Assembly: GCA_013821425.1 (NCBI GenBank)
Contig: JACDGV010000011.1
Location: 1 to 64,000 of the forward strand
Direction: 5' to 3'
Length of the DNA stretch: 64,000 nt
Source of the DNA: Nitrosospira sp.
GTDB taxonomy: Bacteria; Pseudomonadota; Gammaproteobacteria; Burkholderiales; Nitrosomonadaceae
The number at the start of each line of letters is the position of its first letter. Positions within the stretch are counted from its first letter, which is position 1. Both the position numbers and the translations under genes were made by a program. A model generated the notes under the pieces. It was given only the letters and a program-made list of their open reading frames with translations. It had not been told where the DNA came from and did not search any database. Below are positions 53,745 to 62,571 of this stretch, in pieces.

Positions 53745-54179
53745 TTATAAAGCAAAATACCCACGGTGCACTAATTCAAGCGATTCGAACGCGACTGCCG
53801 AGTTACTCGCACGCAAATCGGGACCAGTCCATTTTACTGGGCAGGCGTCCTTAAAACCCCAGGTCATCAAGTCGCCGCCATTTTCGTCCTTAAGCTTGAT
53901 TGTGATGTTCTTGCGTTTAATCTCTCCCTGCGAGACTGATCGGTACCAGGTCCAGAGAAAAGTTATATTGCCCAAGCCACGCTTCAGCACGAGGCGGGAG
54001 GGAAACTTTGAGGGGCCGGGCAGCTGATGTTCATAATTGTTGATGCCACCCACGCGTAAAGTCTGAACCTCGGTTTCGAATACCAGGCCGGAAACTTCAT
54101 TAAATCCCCCCACTGTAGTTTCGCCTGTAACTTCGATGGAGAAGCGGAAACTCCCATAAGGATCAGGTAGCCTGCTCAT
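53745..54179 (-). CDS. eCIS inner tube protein, second copy
   Basis: 144 residues from the ATG at 54179, with AGGTGG 6 bases upstream. Tube/gp19-like features: MSRLPDPYGSFRFSIEVTGE, GGFNEVSGLVFETEV, LVLKRGLGNITFLWTWYRSV, VKWTGPDLRASNSAVAFESL. Tubes stack as hexamers to form the inner channel. Paralogue of the protein at 54729-55175; the second type (Afp5-like) usually sits at the baseplate end. Confidence 0.92.
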   Translation of the reverse strand: MSRLPDPYGSFRFSIEVTGETTVGGFNEVSGLVFETEVQTLRVGGINNYEHQLPGPSKFPSRLVLKRGLGNITFLWTWYRSVSQGEIKRKNITIKLKDENGGDLMTWGFKDACPVKWTGPDLRASNSAVAFESLELVHRGYFAL

Positions 54180-54409
54180 AGTTGCCACCTATAGTCGTCA
54201 TCATTTTCTTTCGCCTCGTTCAGGCGCTCATTAATTTTCGCGATTTCCTGGATCCACAGTTGCCGCTCCATATGGTTCAGATCCATCAAATCTGAATAAG
54301 ACCAGTGGAAGTGATAAGCAATGTAGGCTACCTCCTCAAATATTTTTTCTGAGGGGTAGCCTAATGCTCCCCCGACCGTTCGACCTCGGCTTGAAAATTC
54401 GCGTTGCAT
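54176..54409 (-). CDS. DUF6760-like small eCIS protein
   Basis: 77 residues. The core GYPSEKIFEEVAYIAYHFHW and LMDLNHMERQLWIQEIAKIN match small proteins found between tube genes in eCIS loci (DUF6760-like); function unknown, perhaps a tail assembly factor. It overlaps the upstream gene by about 49 bases if the ATG at 54409 is used; the conserved part starts at about residue 16, so the true start may be later. It overlaps the tube gene by 4 bases. Confidence 0.8.
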   Translation of the reverse strand: MQREFSSRGRTVGGALGYPSEKIFEEVAYIAYHFHWSYSDLMDLNHMERQLWIQEIAKINERLNEAKENDDDYRWQL

Positions 54410-54732
54410 TCAGGACAGGTCGCATCAATCCGGTTATGTCCGCTGGAGTTGATGCGGCGGTACATTTCTTCAAGATATGCAAAGTCCGCCGCAAACAATT
54501 GCTCGATGACTCCGGAATTTATTTGTGGCAGGTTCCCCAATCGGGTCACGACCCGCGACAAAAGCAGGATCGCCAGATATCCTGGATTGGACTGAACGCG
54601 TACGTCCTTCATTGGCGCGATCTCATCTTTTGCTGTCGCGAGCCTCATTACGCCTTCCTTGTGGATGTCTCCCTCGGAGTCTACGTAACCGTGTGGAAGG
54701 GAGAAATTAAATTCTGTTTGCAAGCTCATCAT
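54361..54732 (-). CDS. eCIS tail assembly protein with a C-terminal CxxC motif
   Basis: 123 residues. MMSLQTEFNFSLPHGYVDSE, TAKDEIAPMKDVRVQSNPGY and VVTRLGNLPQINSGVIEQLF are typical of the small assembly protein encoded between tube and DUF6760-like genes. The C-terminus carries TCPECNANF, half a zinc ribbon. Probably a non-structural assembly factor like the tail assembly chaperones of phages. Overlaps the tube gene by 4 bases. Confidence 0.82.
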   Translation of the reverse strand: MMSLQTEFNFSLPHGYVDSEGDIHKEGVMRLATAKDEIAPMKDVRVQSNPGYLAILLLSRVVTRLGNLPQINSGVIEQLFAADFAYLEEMYRRINSSGHNRIDATCPECNANFQAEVERSGEH

Positions 54733-55175
54733 TTCTCTCTTAGACAGCCTTCATGCGCAAGCTCAAGCGTATCTATTGCCACCTCATTAGCTGTCGCATT
54801 GAATGTCGGTCCGGTCCACTTGGTTGGCCAAGCATCGGTGATATTCCACCGCGCGGCATCGTTACCCTCAATGTCCATGAGGATAATTGAGATATCCTTT
54901 CTGGCATCTTTTTGTTTTCCGTCCACTATGTCCTTGCGCCATTTCCACAGGCTTATGTCGTCCGTAACACCTTGCTTTAGGGTAATATTCGAGTATTTAT
55001 TCAAGCCTGACAGCTTGTGCGTCGTTGTGGCGCCCTTCTGGTTGCCCTCCCGATAATCTATAGGATCTGTTGATGAATCCAGTCCAGATACTTCACGAAA
55101 CCCGGCTTTATCATCACCACCGATCTCGACCCGAAACCTGAATCCTCGATAAGGATCTTTGCGTGCCATGCTCAT
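54729..55175 (-). CDS. eCIS inner tube protein, first copy (Afp1-like)
   Basis: 148 residues. Tube fold markers: DPYRGFRFRVEIGGDDKAGF, REVSGLDSSTDPIDYREGNQ, SNITLKQGVTDDISLWKWRK, PTKWTGPTFNATANEVAIDT. Directly downstream of the sheath genes, so probably the major tube protein. Confidence 0.93.
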   Translation of the reverse strand: MSMARKDPYRGFRFRVEIGGDDKAGFREVSGLDSSTDPIDYREGNQKGATTTHKLSGLNKYSNITLKQGVTDDISLWKWRKDIVDGKQKDARKDISIILMDIEGNDAARWNITDAWPTKWTGPTFNATANEVAIDTLELAHEGCLREK

Positions 55176-55192
55176 TACCTCCTAAATTATCG

Positions 55193-56527
55193 TCAGACGT
55201 TCAACCCAGTCACAGAAAGCATGCTGGCTCTTTGGGTAATACGAACAACAATGAACTCCGTGGGGACAGTCGGCGCCAAGCCGACCTCGGCGATCACCTT
55301 GCCGGCGTCCCGTGTCTCTAGAGTGTTGGTCTCGGCGTCGCATTTCACATAAAACGCCTGCACCGGACTGCTCCCTTTTAATGCTCCCTGATCGAACAGG
55401 CTCCGGCAGTAGTCAGTTAAACGTTCTCGGACACGTTCCCACAGGCTTGGGTTATTTATCTCATAAACCAGATCATGCATGTTCTGCCTGATCCATCTTG
55501 TAAGCGTAAGGAACAGTCGCCGCACATTGACATATGACCAATCTGGTTGACCGCTCAAGGTTCTCGCTCCCCAGACGCGAATACCGCGACCGGGAAGGGT
55601 GCGCAAACAGTTAACACCGTCCTTATTAAGAAAGCTTTGCTCTTTATCACTCAAATCCATTGCCAACCTGATGACTCCTTCAAGAAGTTCGTTGGCCGGA
55701 GCCTTATGTACCCCGCTCGTTGCGTCGGTTCGAGAATAAATGCCCGCAATGTGACCGCAGGGGGGAATCGGCTTAGTAACGAGGGAATCCTTGAACCACA
55801 TTGTAGAATCAGTGTTATGTGCGGTTTCGCACGGCGTCTTTATGTGAGGCCCAATATGGGGATCACCGGCAGGAAAAGATTCATCAACATGGATCCAGGG
55901 AAAATATAGTGCGCCATGTTCCGGCGGAAGGTCCTGCCAATGCTTGACAGCTTGTTCCACTCTTCGCATATCCGCTGAACTGGCACCCTCGTAACTTTCG
56001 AACCCATCCAGAATAGCGAAGCGATCGCCCATTCTGTGGCAATGCTCCAATACGGCCGATTGAATTTTTACAATAGCGTCTCGCCCAGTTTCCTGGATAA
56101 CACGTGACATTGCGTCCGGTACACAGACGAGGTCGATATTTTCGATATCGTCGAGCACACCCCCAGGTTCGAAACTCCATGCCAACGCCGAACCCATATC
56201 TGATGAGTCAGGGTTTTTCGACTTGCTTTGGACAGGCGCTACAGCACAGGACTCGCCACCGTTTTCGAAAAACCCCCGCACCGCGTAGCTCAGGTAACCA
56301 TCGGGAGAGGACTCATACCATTGCTCAAATTGTTGCCAACGGTCGAGATAACGGATTCCGGACATGCAATCGCTGCTATTCCTTTGTATTGCTCGGGCAA
56401 ACCCGACGAAAAGGGGGACGCCGGTACGAAACGCCGGTTGTGTGGGCGTTTCCCGCCGCGTTTCATAGTACACCCCAGGCGTACCGTAGCTGGGGTGTAC
56501 GCCGAAGTTAGAAGTTCGGATTTCCAC
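55193..56527 (-). CDS. eCIS tail sheath protein, shorter copy
   Basis: 444 residues. Starts with HPSYGTPGVYYETRR and has the conserved sheath C-terminal domain (AGIYSRTDATSGVHKAPANE, LPGRGIRVWGARTLSG, VKCDAETNTLETRDAGKVIA). The sheath contracts to drive the tube. Paralogue of the 540-residue sheath upstream by 31 bases. In Afp/PVC several sheath types build the base and body of the tail. Confidence 0.93.
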   Translation of the reverse strand: MEIRTSNFGVHPSYGTPGVYYETRRETPTQPAFRTGVPLFVGFARAIQRNSSDCMSGIRYLDRWQQFEQWYESSPDGYLSYAVRGFFENGGESCAVAPVQSKSKNPDSSDMGSALAWSFEPGGVLDDIENIDLVCVPDAMSRVIQETGRDAIVKIQSAVLEHCHRMGDRFAILDGFESYEGASSADMRRVEQAVKHWQDLPPEHGALYFPWIHVDESFPAGDPHIGPHIKTPCETAHNTDSTMWFKDSLVTKPIPPCGHIAGIYSRTDATSGVHKAPANELLEGVIRLAMDLSDKEQSFLNKDGVNCLRTLPGRGIRVWGARTLSGQPDWSYVNVRRLFLTLTRWIRQNMHDLVYEINNPSLWERVRERLTDYCRSLFDQGALKGSSPVQAFYVKCDAETNTLETRDAGKVIAEVGLAPTVPTEFIVVRITQRASMLSVTGLNV

Positions 56528-56558
56528 TAGCGTCCTGGATGTCTAAAAAACAGAGGGA

Positions 56559-58181
56559 TCAGGGCTTTTCCAATCCGGTTGACTGCGAAATACGAAAAAT
56601 CACGAATTCTGCCGGCCTCACAATGGCCACCCCAATCTCGGTGATAACTTGACCCAAGTCACGGACCTCAGGCGGGTTGAGTTCGGCATCGCATTTCACA
56701 TAGAATGCCTCTTCAGGGGTTAACCCGAAAAGAGCACCGCTACGCCAAATATTCATTAGGAACGATGTAATGTTCAGGCGGATCTTGTCCCATAAGGCTG
56801 GATCATTTGGTTCAAACACAATCCATTGCGTGCCCTCATCTATCGACTCTTGCAGGAAAAGGAAGAAGCGGCGGACATTAATGTACTTCCATTCGCCATT
56901 GCGGTCTCCGCCGATTGTTCGCGCGCCCCATACGGTGACCGCTCCGTTTATAGTGCGAATGGCATTGACGCCTTGAGGATTGAGTATTTCCTGCTTTGGC
57001 TTGCTGACATAGTACTTGACGCCGATTGCGCCGCGAATGACACAGTTGGCTGGTGCCTTGTGCACCCCTCGCTGTTCATCGGTACGGGCATAAACTCCGG
57101 CCATATGTCCGCTTGGCGCGACGCAGGTTCTTCCTCGATATTTTATTTCGACAAGCCGCGCCGGGTCGCTATCCTGTATCAGTTTCGCCGGGTCTACTAC
57201 TTCTATGTGCGGAAAATAGAAGGCCGCATTCTTGCTTGGGCGAGGAATGGTATCTTTATTGCCCTCATCGTCGGTATGCTTAAGTTTTTGGGTATCAAAG
57301 CTATTCGGATCATTCGGGTCTGGTAGCAATTTCCGACTATCCAGAATCGCGAATACATTTTGGCGATTCTCGTCCTCGCTGTAGTCCATGAGCGCGTTCC
57401 ATGTGCCCGCATTTTGCGTAAGTCCTGGTGCGCTAATCAGCGCCACATCATCAATAGACTCGAAATTCCTCAATGCCATATTAAGTTCGGCATCCGATCT
57501 AACGCGAGCAACGAAACAACGGGTTCCTCCATTTTTAAAGAACCCGTAGACCGCATGAGTCAGGGCGTGATGTCCTGGATACATCGGTCTTGAAGCTTCC
57601 GCTCCGAACCTGAAGGCAGAAAATGACCCAAAACGGTTTGTGTATTCGGTAAAGTTCGTGCAGAACTTGGTATCTCCGGGGGCCACTTCAACGTTGAATA
57701 CTTTGAGGTAGTAAGGATGTTCCTTTGGCGCGGGCTGTCCCTCCGGTGGTTCCAGCCAGCCGCGGTCCACCTCTCCTGCATAGTCGGTGAAATCCTCGGT
57801 GTCCACAGGCGTCGGCGCGTTGGCTGTGGCAACAGCGGCTCTTGCTCTATCCAGTTCTCTTTCCTTGTCCGTTATCTGTTTTCTGGGTGTTCCTTCTGTA
57901 TTTTTTAGCGCTGTCAATTCCCCGTCCAGCCTCGCCACTGCGGCATCCAGGCTTTCACCGCCGGCCGCCGCTGCCGCTGGGACGGCACCCTCAGGTTGTA
58001 TTCCCAAGGCGGCGCGAGCTGCGACCGGGTCGTAATTATCGTTTGATACAGGATAATAAATGGTATCTGGAATGATACCGATAAATGCCGCAGTATTGGT
58101 TCCGACACCTGCGATCGGTTGCCGGGCGGAAGGTATCTCTTCCACATAAACACCCGGAGCATGATATGTAAGTCTTGCCAT
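56559..58181 (-). CDS. eCIS tail sheath protein, longer copy
   Basis: 540 residues. N-terminus TYHAPGVYVEEIPSARQPIA is the classic sheath start; the C-terminal domain shows HMAGVYARTDEQRGVHKAPA, TINGAVTVWGARTIGGD and FYVKCDAELNPPEVRDLGQV. Between residues about 70 and 125 it carries a coiled-coil-like insert (ARLDGELTALKN, TDKERELDRARAAVATA) that the shorter copy lacks; this probably faces the outside of the tube. Confidence 0.94.
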   Translation of the reverse strand: MARLTYHAPGVYVEEIPSARQPIAGVGTNTAAFIGIIPDTIYYPVSNDNYDPVAARAALGIQPEGAVPAAAAAGGESLDAAVARLDGELTALKNTEGTPRKQITDKERELDRARAAVATANAPTPVDTEDFTDYAGEVDRGWLEPPEGQPAPKEHPYYLKVFNVEVAPGDTKFCTNFTEYTNRFGSFSAFRFGAEASRPMYPGHHALTHAVYGFFKNGGTRCFVARVRSDAELNMALRNFESIDDVALISAPGLTQNAGTWNALMDYSEDENRQNVFAILDSRKLLPDPNDPNSFDTQKLKHTDDEGNKDTIPRPSKNAAFYFPHIEVVDPAKLIQDSDPARLVEIKYRGRTCVAPSGHMAGVYARTDEQRGVHKAPANCVIRGAIGVKYYVSKPKQEILNPQGVNAIRTINGAVTVWGARTIGGDRNGEWKYINVRRFFLFLQESIDEGTQWIVFEPNDPALWDKIRLNITSFLMNIWRSGALFGLTPEEAFYVKCDAELNPPEVRDLGQVITEIGVAIVRPAEFVIFRISQSTGLEKP

Positions 58182-58308
58182 TGCGCATCCCCTTCTCGTT
58201 GTTGATCGTAAATTGTTTCAGTAAAGCGAGACCGCCTTAAGGAAACCTAAATTGTCATCCCCCAAACTGTCATCCACTTTTAAGCCTCAAAATTCACGAG
58301 GTATGACC

Positions 58309-58725
58309 TTACTTCTTCAGCACAATCTCGATCCGATACCCGTCTTCAGTTCCTCGATCTTTCATCCGCTTTTTCATAGCGATCTCAGCGACAGAAATCA
58401 GTTTTTCGGTTCGTAATCCAGATCGCTTCTCCACAGCAGTCAGGGAGTATTGCCCACCGGGGCAGTCGAGGAAGAAAAATGTGCCATCTGGGCGTGACTC
58501 TGTCTGCTTGAAGGTATCAACAACCTCTATTCCCGGTTCCCGCTGAACTTTCGCCGGACCTCTTTGAACGCGTTTCGCGCGAATTTCAGGTTGGGATGCA
58601 GATTGTTTTCCAAGCGGAGATATGCTGAGGTGTATGCCGGGCATCGGGTTATGAGTCGCGTCCAACACTCGGCCGCATATACTGATGTGGTGCCGCATCA
58701 CTTCCCACTCGGTCCATGTTGTCAT
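58309..58725 (-). CDS. Small protein with a carboxypeptidase-regulatory-like domain
   Basis: 138 residues. A single beta-sandwich of the carboxypeptidase-regulatory type: ISICGRVLDATHNPMPGIHL near the start and RPDGTFFFLDCPGGQYSLTA near the end, with a Lys/Arg-rich linker (about 45-68). Such domains occur next to DUF4255 in eCIS loci; the role is unclear, perhaps surface decoration. Overlaps the DUF4255 gene by 4 bases. Confidence 0.75.
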   Translation of the reverse strand: MTTWTEWEVMRHHISICGRVLDATHNPMPGIHLSISPLGKQSASQPEIRAKRVQRGPAKVQREPGIEVVDTFKQTESRPDGTFFFLDCPGGQYSLTAVEKRSGLRTEKLISVAEIAMKKRMKDRGTEDGYRIEIVLKK

Positions 58726-59321
58726 GAGCCGGCTCCGACCTGCATTTGAAACTTGAGCACTTTTTCGGTGACCAGACCGACTGTTTCAGGCTTGGAGACG
58801 TCCACTGCCAGCGTGACGGTATAATTCAGCGCGGCCTTGGGCTTTCCCCCCAGCGCCTGCCAAAATTCGCCGAGGCTCTGCAATCGCCCCGGCTGAAGCG
58901 TGGTGACGGGTAGCGGCAGATCCTGCGACATCAAATCCCCTTGCAAGGTATCTTCCGGAATGGTGCGGTAGCGCAGCAGTGCCCGAATCACTTCTCCCAA
59001 CAGGCGGTGCTCGTCCTCGGATGGATCGGCTACGCTCTGACTGGGCCATGCCGTGATCAGGTATGAAATGTCTATGCGTACAGGCGCTACCGTTTTGGTG
59101 GCAGTTCCATCCGGGTTCCGCTCGATATAAATTTCATTGCTCCGAAGGTCCAGATTCTCCCGGATATCGTATAGAAACAGATCAATGGCCGGCAAGGTTA
59201 CCGAGGGTGGCGGAAATTGGTCATCCGGAGCGCTGAAACTCACCTGTACCTGGTCCGCCAATCCTTTTGGGAGCTCGCGCTTCAATAACACTGAGAGTGT
59301 CTCGTCCAGGTCATTAATCAT
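58722..59321 (-). CDS. DUF4255 / Pvc16-like tail cap protein
   Basis: 199 residues. Motifs LDETLSVLLKRELPKG, PAIDLFLYDIRENLDLRSNE and RIDISYLITAWPSQS with a C-terminal AALNYTVTLAVDVS strand are those of the DUF4255 family, whose Afp16/Pvc16 members terminate the tail and set its length. It is the first gene of the eCIS train; the candidate sigma-54 promoter lies about 120 bases upstream. Confidence 0.93.
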   Translation of the reverse strand: MINDLDETLSVLLKRELPKGLADQVQVSFSAPDDQFPPPSVTLPAIDLFLYDIRENLDLRSNEIYIERNPDGTATKTVAPVRIDISYLITAWPSQSVADPSEDEHRLLGEVIRALLRYRTIPEDTLQGDLMSQDLPLPVTTLQPGRLQSLGEFWQALGGKPKAALNYTVTLAVDVSKPETVGLVTEKVLKFQMQVGAGS

Positions 59322-59439
59322 GACTGCTATCGGTTTCTCACAACCCGAAAAATAAGTTTTGTTGTGTCATGCTCACCACCTGACATTCGCCGTGTTGCTA
59401 AATTAGCCGGAATCAGTTCTCGTGTAGACCTCCCTCCAC

Positions 59440-59454
59440 GCAATATCCATGCCC
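59440..59454 (-). promoter_or_regulatory. Candidate sigma-54 (-24/-12) promoter of the eCIS train
   Basis: On the minus strand GGGCATGGATATTGC has GG and GC separated by exactly 10 bases, and matches the consensus TGGCACG-N4-TTGC with two differences outside the invariant GG and GC. It lies about 120 bases upstream of the first eCIS gene. A sigma-54 activator is encoded at 10874-11944. Short matches occur by chance, so this needs experimental support. Confidence 0.5.
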
Positions 59455-59591
59455 ATCATGAAAAGGAAAAAAAGGCCAAGATATCAAGGTGCTATAACTG
59501 AAGCTCCATTCCTGGCATGGGTACCAATTTATTTTAAAGGCGAGAAAACAACCTGCCTAGAAAGTAATTACTGTAAATTCAATAACTTGCA

Positions 59592-59626
59592 CACATGGGT
59601 TGAAACCTACCCATATGGGTCGAACC
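59592..59626. promoter_or_regulatory. Palindromic operator-like site upstream of the eCIS promoter
   Basis: ACCCATATGGGT at 59609-59620 is a perfect 12-base palindrome. An adjoining half-site CATGGGTTGAAACC repeats in the same orientation as ATATGGGTCGAACC, 20 bases apart. It lies about 155 bases upstream of the candidate sigma-54 promoter, a normal distance for activator binding, and also lies between the eCIS train and the divergent VWA-FHA gene, so it could serve either. Confidence 0.5.
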
Positions 59627-59954
59627 TGCGTATTCTTCCTTTGCGAAACCATGTGGCGGAGTTTTCTTCTCTACTCCTGCAAAATAGAAAGGGTTAAAGA
59701 AAGGAATTATTCTCGTCCCAGGTGTCCTGACATATGTTGATAACTACTTGCCGCAGTGGCGAAACTTGCATAAGAGAACCGCTGTGTGGTTGGAGCAGGT
59801 GAAACCGATGGCTGTGAATCGTCGAGGTGGACTTTTGCCATCGTACCGGCATGAAGCTTGCTTGGTTTTCTGTGTCGATGCACCGGATGGGTGTGGGCCG
59901 CATGGGTGCCGTATTGAGTGTCACGAGCTTAAAGTACAAAGGGGACCGAAACCA

Positions 59955-61559
59955 ATGAGGCGATTCGAACCAGGATTCCTGGCCCGAGAAAGTTCTTTCC
60001 CGCAATCCGAGCGGCGACTTACCCGTGCCTCTTACCCGGTTATGCTCGGTCTGGTAGTGGCGACGGCTATCCTCATGACGAGCCAGATCTGTTACGCAGA
60101 TAAACTAAAACTTCTTTCGGTTCAGGAAAAAGCCCCGGGCACTGTTACCGCTACCATCGCCGTTTTTGCCGGAGATACTCCCAATGCAGCTGATTTTCGG
60201 CTTCGCTTTGACGAAAAGACCGCAATACCGGCGAAAGAGGTGAAGGTGGTGGCACCGGCCGAGCTTGAGACCTCGGTTATTCTCGGTGTCGATCAAAGCG
60301 GTTCGATGGGGGTGGACAACATCAAGGATATAAGAGACGCGCTGACACGGGCGCTATCGAAGCCCGCAGCGCAATTGAACGTGGCACTTTGGGTTTTCGA
60401 TACGGAGGTAAAAAAAATCCACGGTTTTTCTCCGAATACCGCGGAGCTGGCGAAAAGCGTGGGCGAAATTGGCATCAGGTCTGCTCGGGATGGTAAAACA
60501 AAACTCCATGACGCGATTGCGCTAGGGCTATCCGAGTTGCGTAATCATGAGGCAAAGGGCCCGAAACGGCTTATCCTGATAACGGATGGGATTGACGATG
60601 GCAGCAGTATTACTGAGCAGGTGGTTATCACGGAAGCTAATGCGAAAGGCGTTGCTATCAGCGCAATTGGGTTTGGAAAGGTTTCGGCCGCAGGTTCAGA
60701 GTTGCTTGTCCGGTTAGCGGAAAATACGGGAGGGCATTTTGTTCCTGCAAAAGGTTCCGTGCAGCTTTCAAGCGAACTTAATAAGTTGTTGAATCTTCCA
60801 CCTCCGCGCGTATTCGATGTGTTGTTCAATTATGAAACAGCGGGTAAAGGAGAGCTGAGTCATTCCACAAAGCTGGAATTTACGCGAGCTGGGCAACCCC
60901 CCCTCATCCAGATTATCGAGCAGGGTATTTCAGCTTTGAGTATGGGCCGTCCATCAGAACCAGTCAAACCACTCGCAAGCGACAAGCAGGGCATCGACTA
61001 CCGGATTTTGCTGGGGGTCGTAGCGGGTTTAATCGCGATTCTTGCCGCATATATGCTAAGCAGGAAGAAATCCGCCGAACCAGCGCCACCGCCGCCTCCG
61101 CCAGAAGTTTCGCGAACACGCGCAGCTGCCGAGGCCGCCCGGCCGTTAACCGGAAGGCGAGCGCAGACAATGGTAAGCGCCAGATTTCCACCGCCTGGCG
61201 GGGGGCAGCCGGCGGCGTACCTGAATTGCATCAGTGGCAATGCCAAGGGACGCCAATTTCCCATCGAGCAATCCTTTTGCCGTATCGGCTCAAGCAGCGA
61301 GAACGAATTGCAGCTAAGCGATGACTACGTATCGCAGCAGCATGCTTCTATCAGATATGATTCAGGGGCTCTTTATCTTAGCGATAACGGATCTCGGAAC
61401 GGTACGTTTCTCAACGATATACGTCTGCATGAGACCTCAATGACGCTTTCTCCCGGTGATGAAATTCGCACAGGAAGAACAACTTTCAAGCTTGTGGCGA
61501 CAAGAGGTAGCCCCTCACCGGGGGGAGACGGAAATTGGAAAGAACAGCACGTTCCGTGA
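59955..61559 (+). CDS. VWA-FHA membrane protein
   Basis: 534 residues from the ATG at 59955, behind GGGGA; the frame to 59748 adds 69 residues without homology. A signal segment (VMLGLVVATAILMTSQICYA) precedes a von Willebrand A domain (about 105-285) with the MIDAS motif DQSGSMG from Asp113 and LILITDGIDDG. A membrane helix (about 355-377) and a Pro-rich stretch lead to a cytoplasmic FHA domain (about 425-520) with RIGSSSENELQLSDDYVSQQ and GSRNGTFLN. FHA reads phosphothreonine, so it links a periplasmic VWA module to the kinase/phosphatase genes downstream. Confidence 0.9.
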   Translation: MRRFEPGFLARESSFPQSERRLTRASYPVMLGLVVATAILMTSQICYADKLKLLSVQEKAPGTVTATIAVFAGDTPNAADFRLRFDEKTAIPAKEVKVVAPAELETSVILGVDQSGSMGVDNIKDIRDALTRALSKPAAQLNVALWVFDTEVKKIHGFSPNTAELAKSVGEIGIRSARDGKTKLHDAIALGLSELRNHEAKGPKRLILITDGIDDGSSITEQVVITEANAKGVAISAIGFGKVSAAGSELLVRLAENTGGHFVPAKGSVQLSSELNKLLNLPPPRVFDVLFNYETAGKGELSHSTKLEFTRAGQPPLIQIIEQGISALSMGRPSEPVKPLASDKQGIDYRILLGVVAGLIAILAAYMLSRKKSAEPAPPPPPPEVSRTRAAAEAARPLTGRRAQTMVSARFPPPGGGQPAAYLNCISGNAKGRQFPIEQSFCRIGSSSENELQLSDDYVSQQHASIRYDSGALYLSDNGSRNGTFLNDIRLHETSMTLSPGDEIRTGRTTFKLVATRGSPSPGGDGNWKEQHVP

Positions 61560-61565
61560 TCTTGA

Positions 61566-62498
61566 TTGCTGGAAGAATGTGATGGAAGAAAACCTGGAAT
61601 TCAATCTGTGAAGGGGCCAAGCTCAAATCCGTTGTCTGTGGGAGCGCGCTCCGAAACGGGTTATGTCCGGAATGAAAATCAGGATAGGATGAGCGGCGTG
61701 CGAGCTCCGCTAGGGGACGTGTATATCGTATCTGACGGCATGGGGGGTCATCAGGGGGGTGCACTTGCAGCCGAGCTGACAGTCGAAACGCTGGGTCGTA
61801 ATTTATTGGGGGTTGAGTCTGGTGAATCTGCCAGGGCGGAATTCGAGCTGGCTTTCGAGAACGCAAACAGGACTGTTTATGAAAGAGGGCATTCCGGCGA
61901 TACGGAAACTCAGGGCATGGGCGCAACAGCCGTCGTGCTGCTTGTGGCTGGATCACAGGCCATGGTTGCACACGTAGGCGATAGCCGGGCATATCTGTTC
62001 AGGCAGGGAGAACTGCGCAGGTTGACCAAAGACCATAGCCGCGTACAACGCATGGTGGACGCGGGCATTCTGACAGATGCCGAAGCTGCGTCACATCCTG
62101 CTTCAAATCTATTGGAAAGGGCGATTGGCGTTTCGCCGGACGTCGCGGCGGATGTTTCTTCCTGGTTCGAGTTGGATGATGGAGATCAGATTCTACTTTG
62201 CTCTGATGGGCTTCATGGTTATGTTTCTGATGGTGAGATTGGCGCTATCCTTAATAACAGGATCGCGCCGCAGGAGTTGGCGCATCAGCTTGTAGACCTC
62301 GCTTTGCAGAAAGGGGGTGAAGACAATATCACGGTGCAGCTAGTAGGGTACCATCATTCCGGCTGTGGGGGATGCATACCTGCCATGAGTCGATCTACGC
62401 TCATCTCGACTCTCCTGTGTATCTCCGCTACAACCGCATTTGTCGCCAACCATGCGCCGCTTCTGGCTCTCGGTAATGTTTTTAGAGACCATCTATAG
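61566..62498 (+). CDS. PP2C-family Ser/Thr protein phosphatase
   Basis: Up to 310 residues from a TTG at 61566; the ribosome-binding site is unclear and a GTG at 61608 is an alternative. Motifs: VRNENQDR, YIVSDGMGGHQGG, GMGATAVVLL, HVGDSRAYLFR, CSDGLHGYVSDGEI and GGEDNITVQLV, with the metal-binding Asp residues. The family removes phosphate from Ser/Thr. A C-terminal tail of about 45 residues adds a CGGC motif and a hydrophobic helix (STLISTLLCISATTAFVA), suggesting membrane attachment. Operates in the same unit as the FHA proteins and kinase. Confidence 0.9.
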   Translation: MLEECDGRKPGIQSVKGPSSNPLSVGARSETGYVRNENQDRMSGVRAPLGDVYIVSDGMGGHQGGALAAELTVETLGRNLLGVESGESARAEFELAFENANRTVYERGHSGDTETQGMGATAVVLLVAGSQAMVAHVGDSRAYLFRQGELRRLTKDHSRVQRMVDAGILTDAEAASHPASNLLERAIGVSPDVAADVSSWFELDDGDQILLCSDGLHGYVSDGEIGAILNNRIAPQELAHQLVDLALQKGGEDNITVQLVGYHHSGCGGCIPAMSRSTLISTLLCISATTAFVANHAPLLALGNVFRDHL

Positions 62499-62571
62499 GG
62501 TTTAAGCCGATGAGCAAGCACGACGAGTAGTAAAGCATAACCGCAATTTTGATTACAGATTCGAGAGGTTA

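Noticed and set aside
38645-59321. Prophage or tailocin of the R-type pyocin kind
   Set aside because: No integrase, terminase, capsid, holin or lysin; presence of the AAA+ ATPase, DUF4255, LysM and DUF4157 cargo fits an eCIS.
59512-59530. Second sigma-54-like site on the plus strand (TGGCATGGGTACCA)
   Set aside because: It has the -24 half but no GC at the -12 position.
59748-59954. Upstream extension of the VWA-FHA protein
   Set aside because: The added residues look non-coding and the ATG at 59955 has a GGGGA site and is followed by the signal segment.
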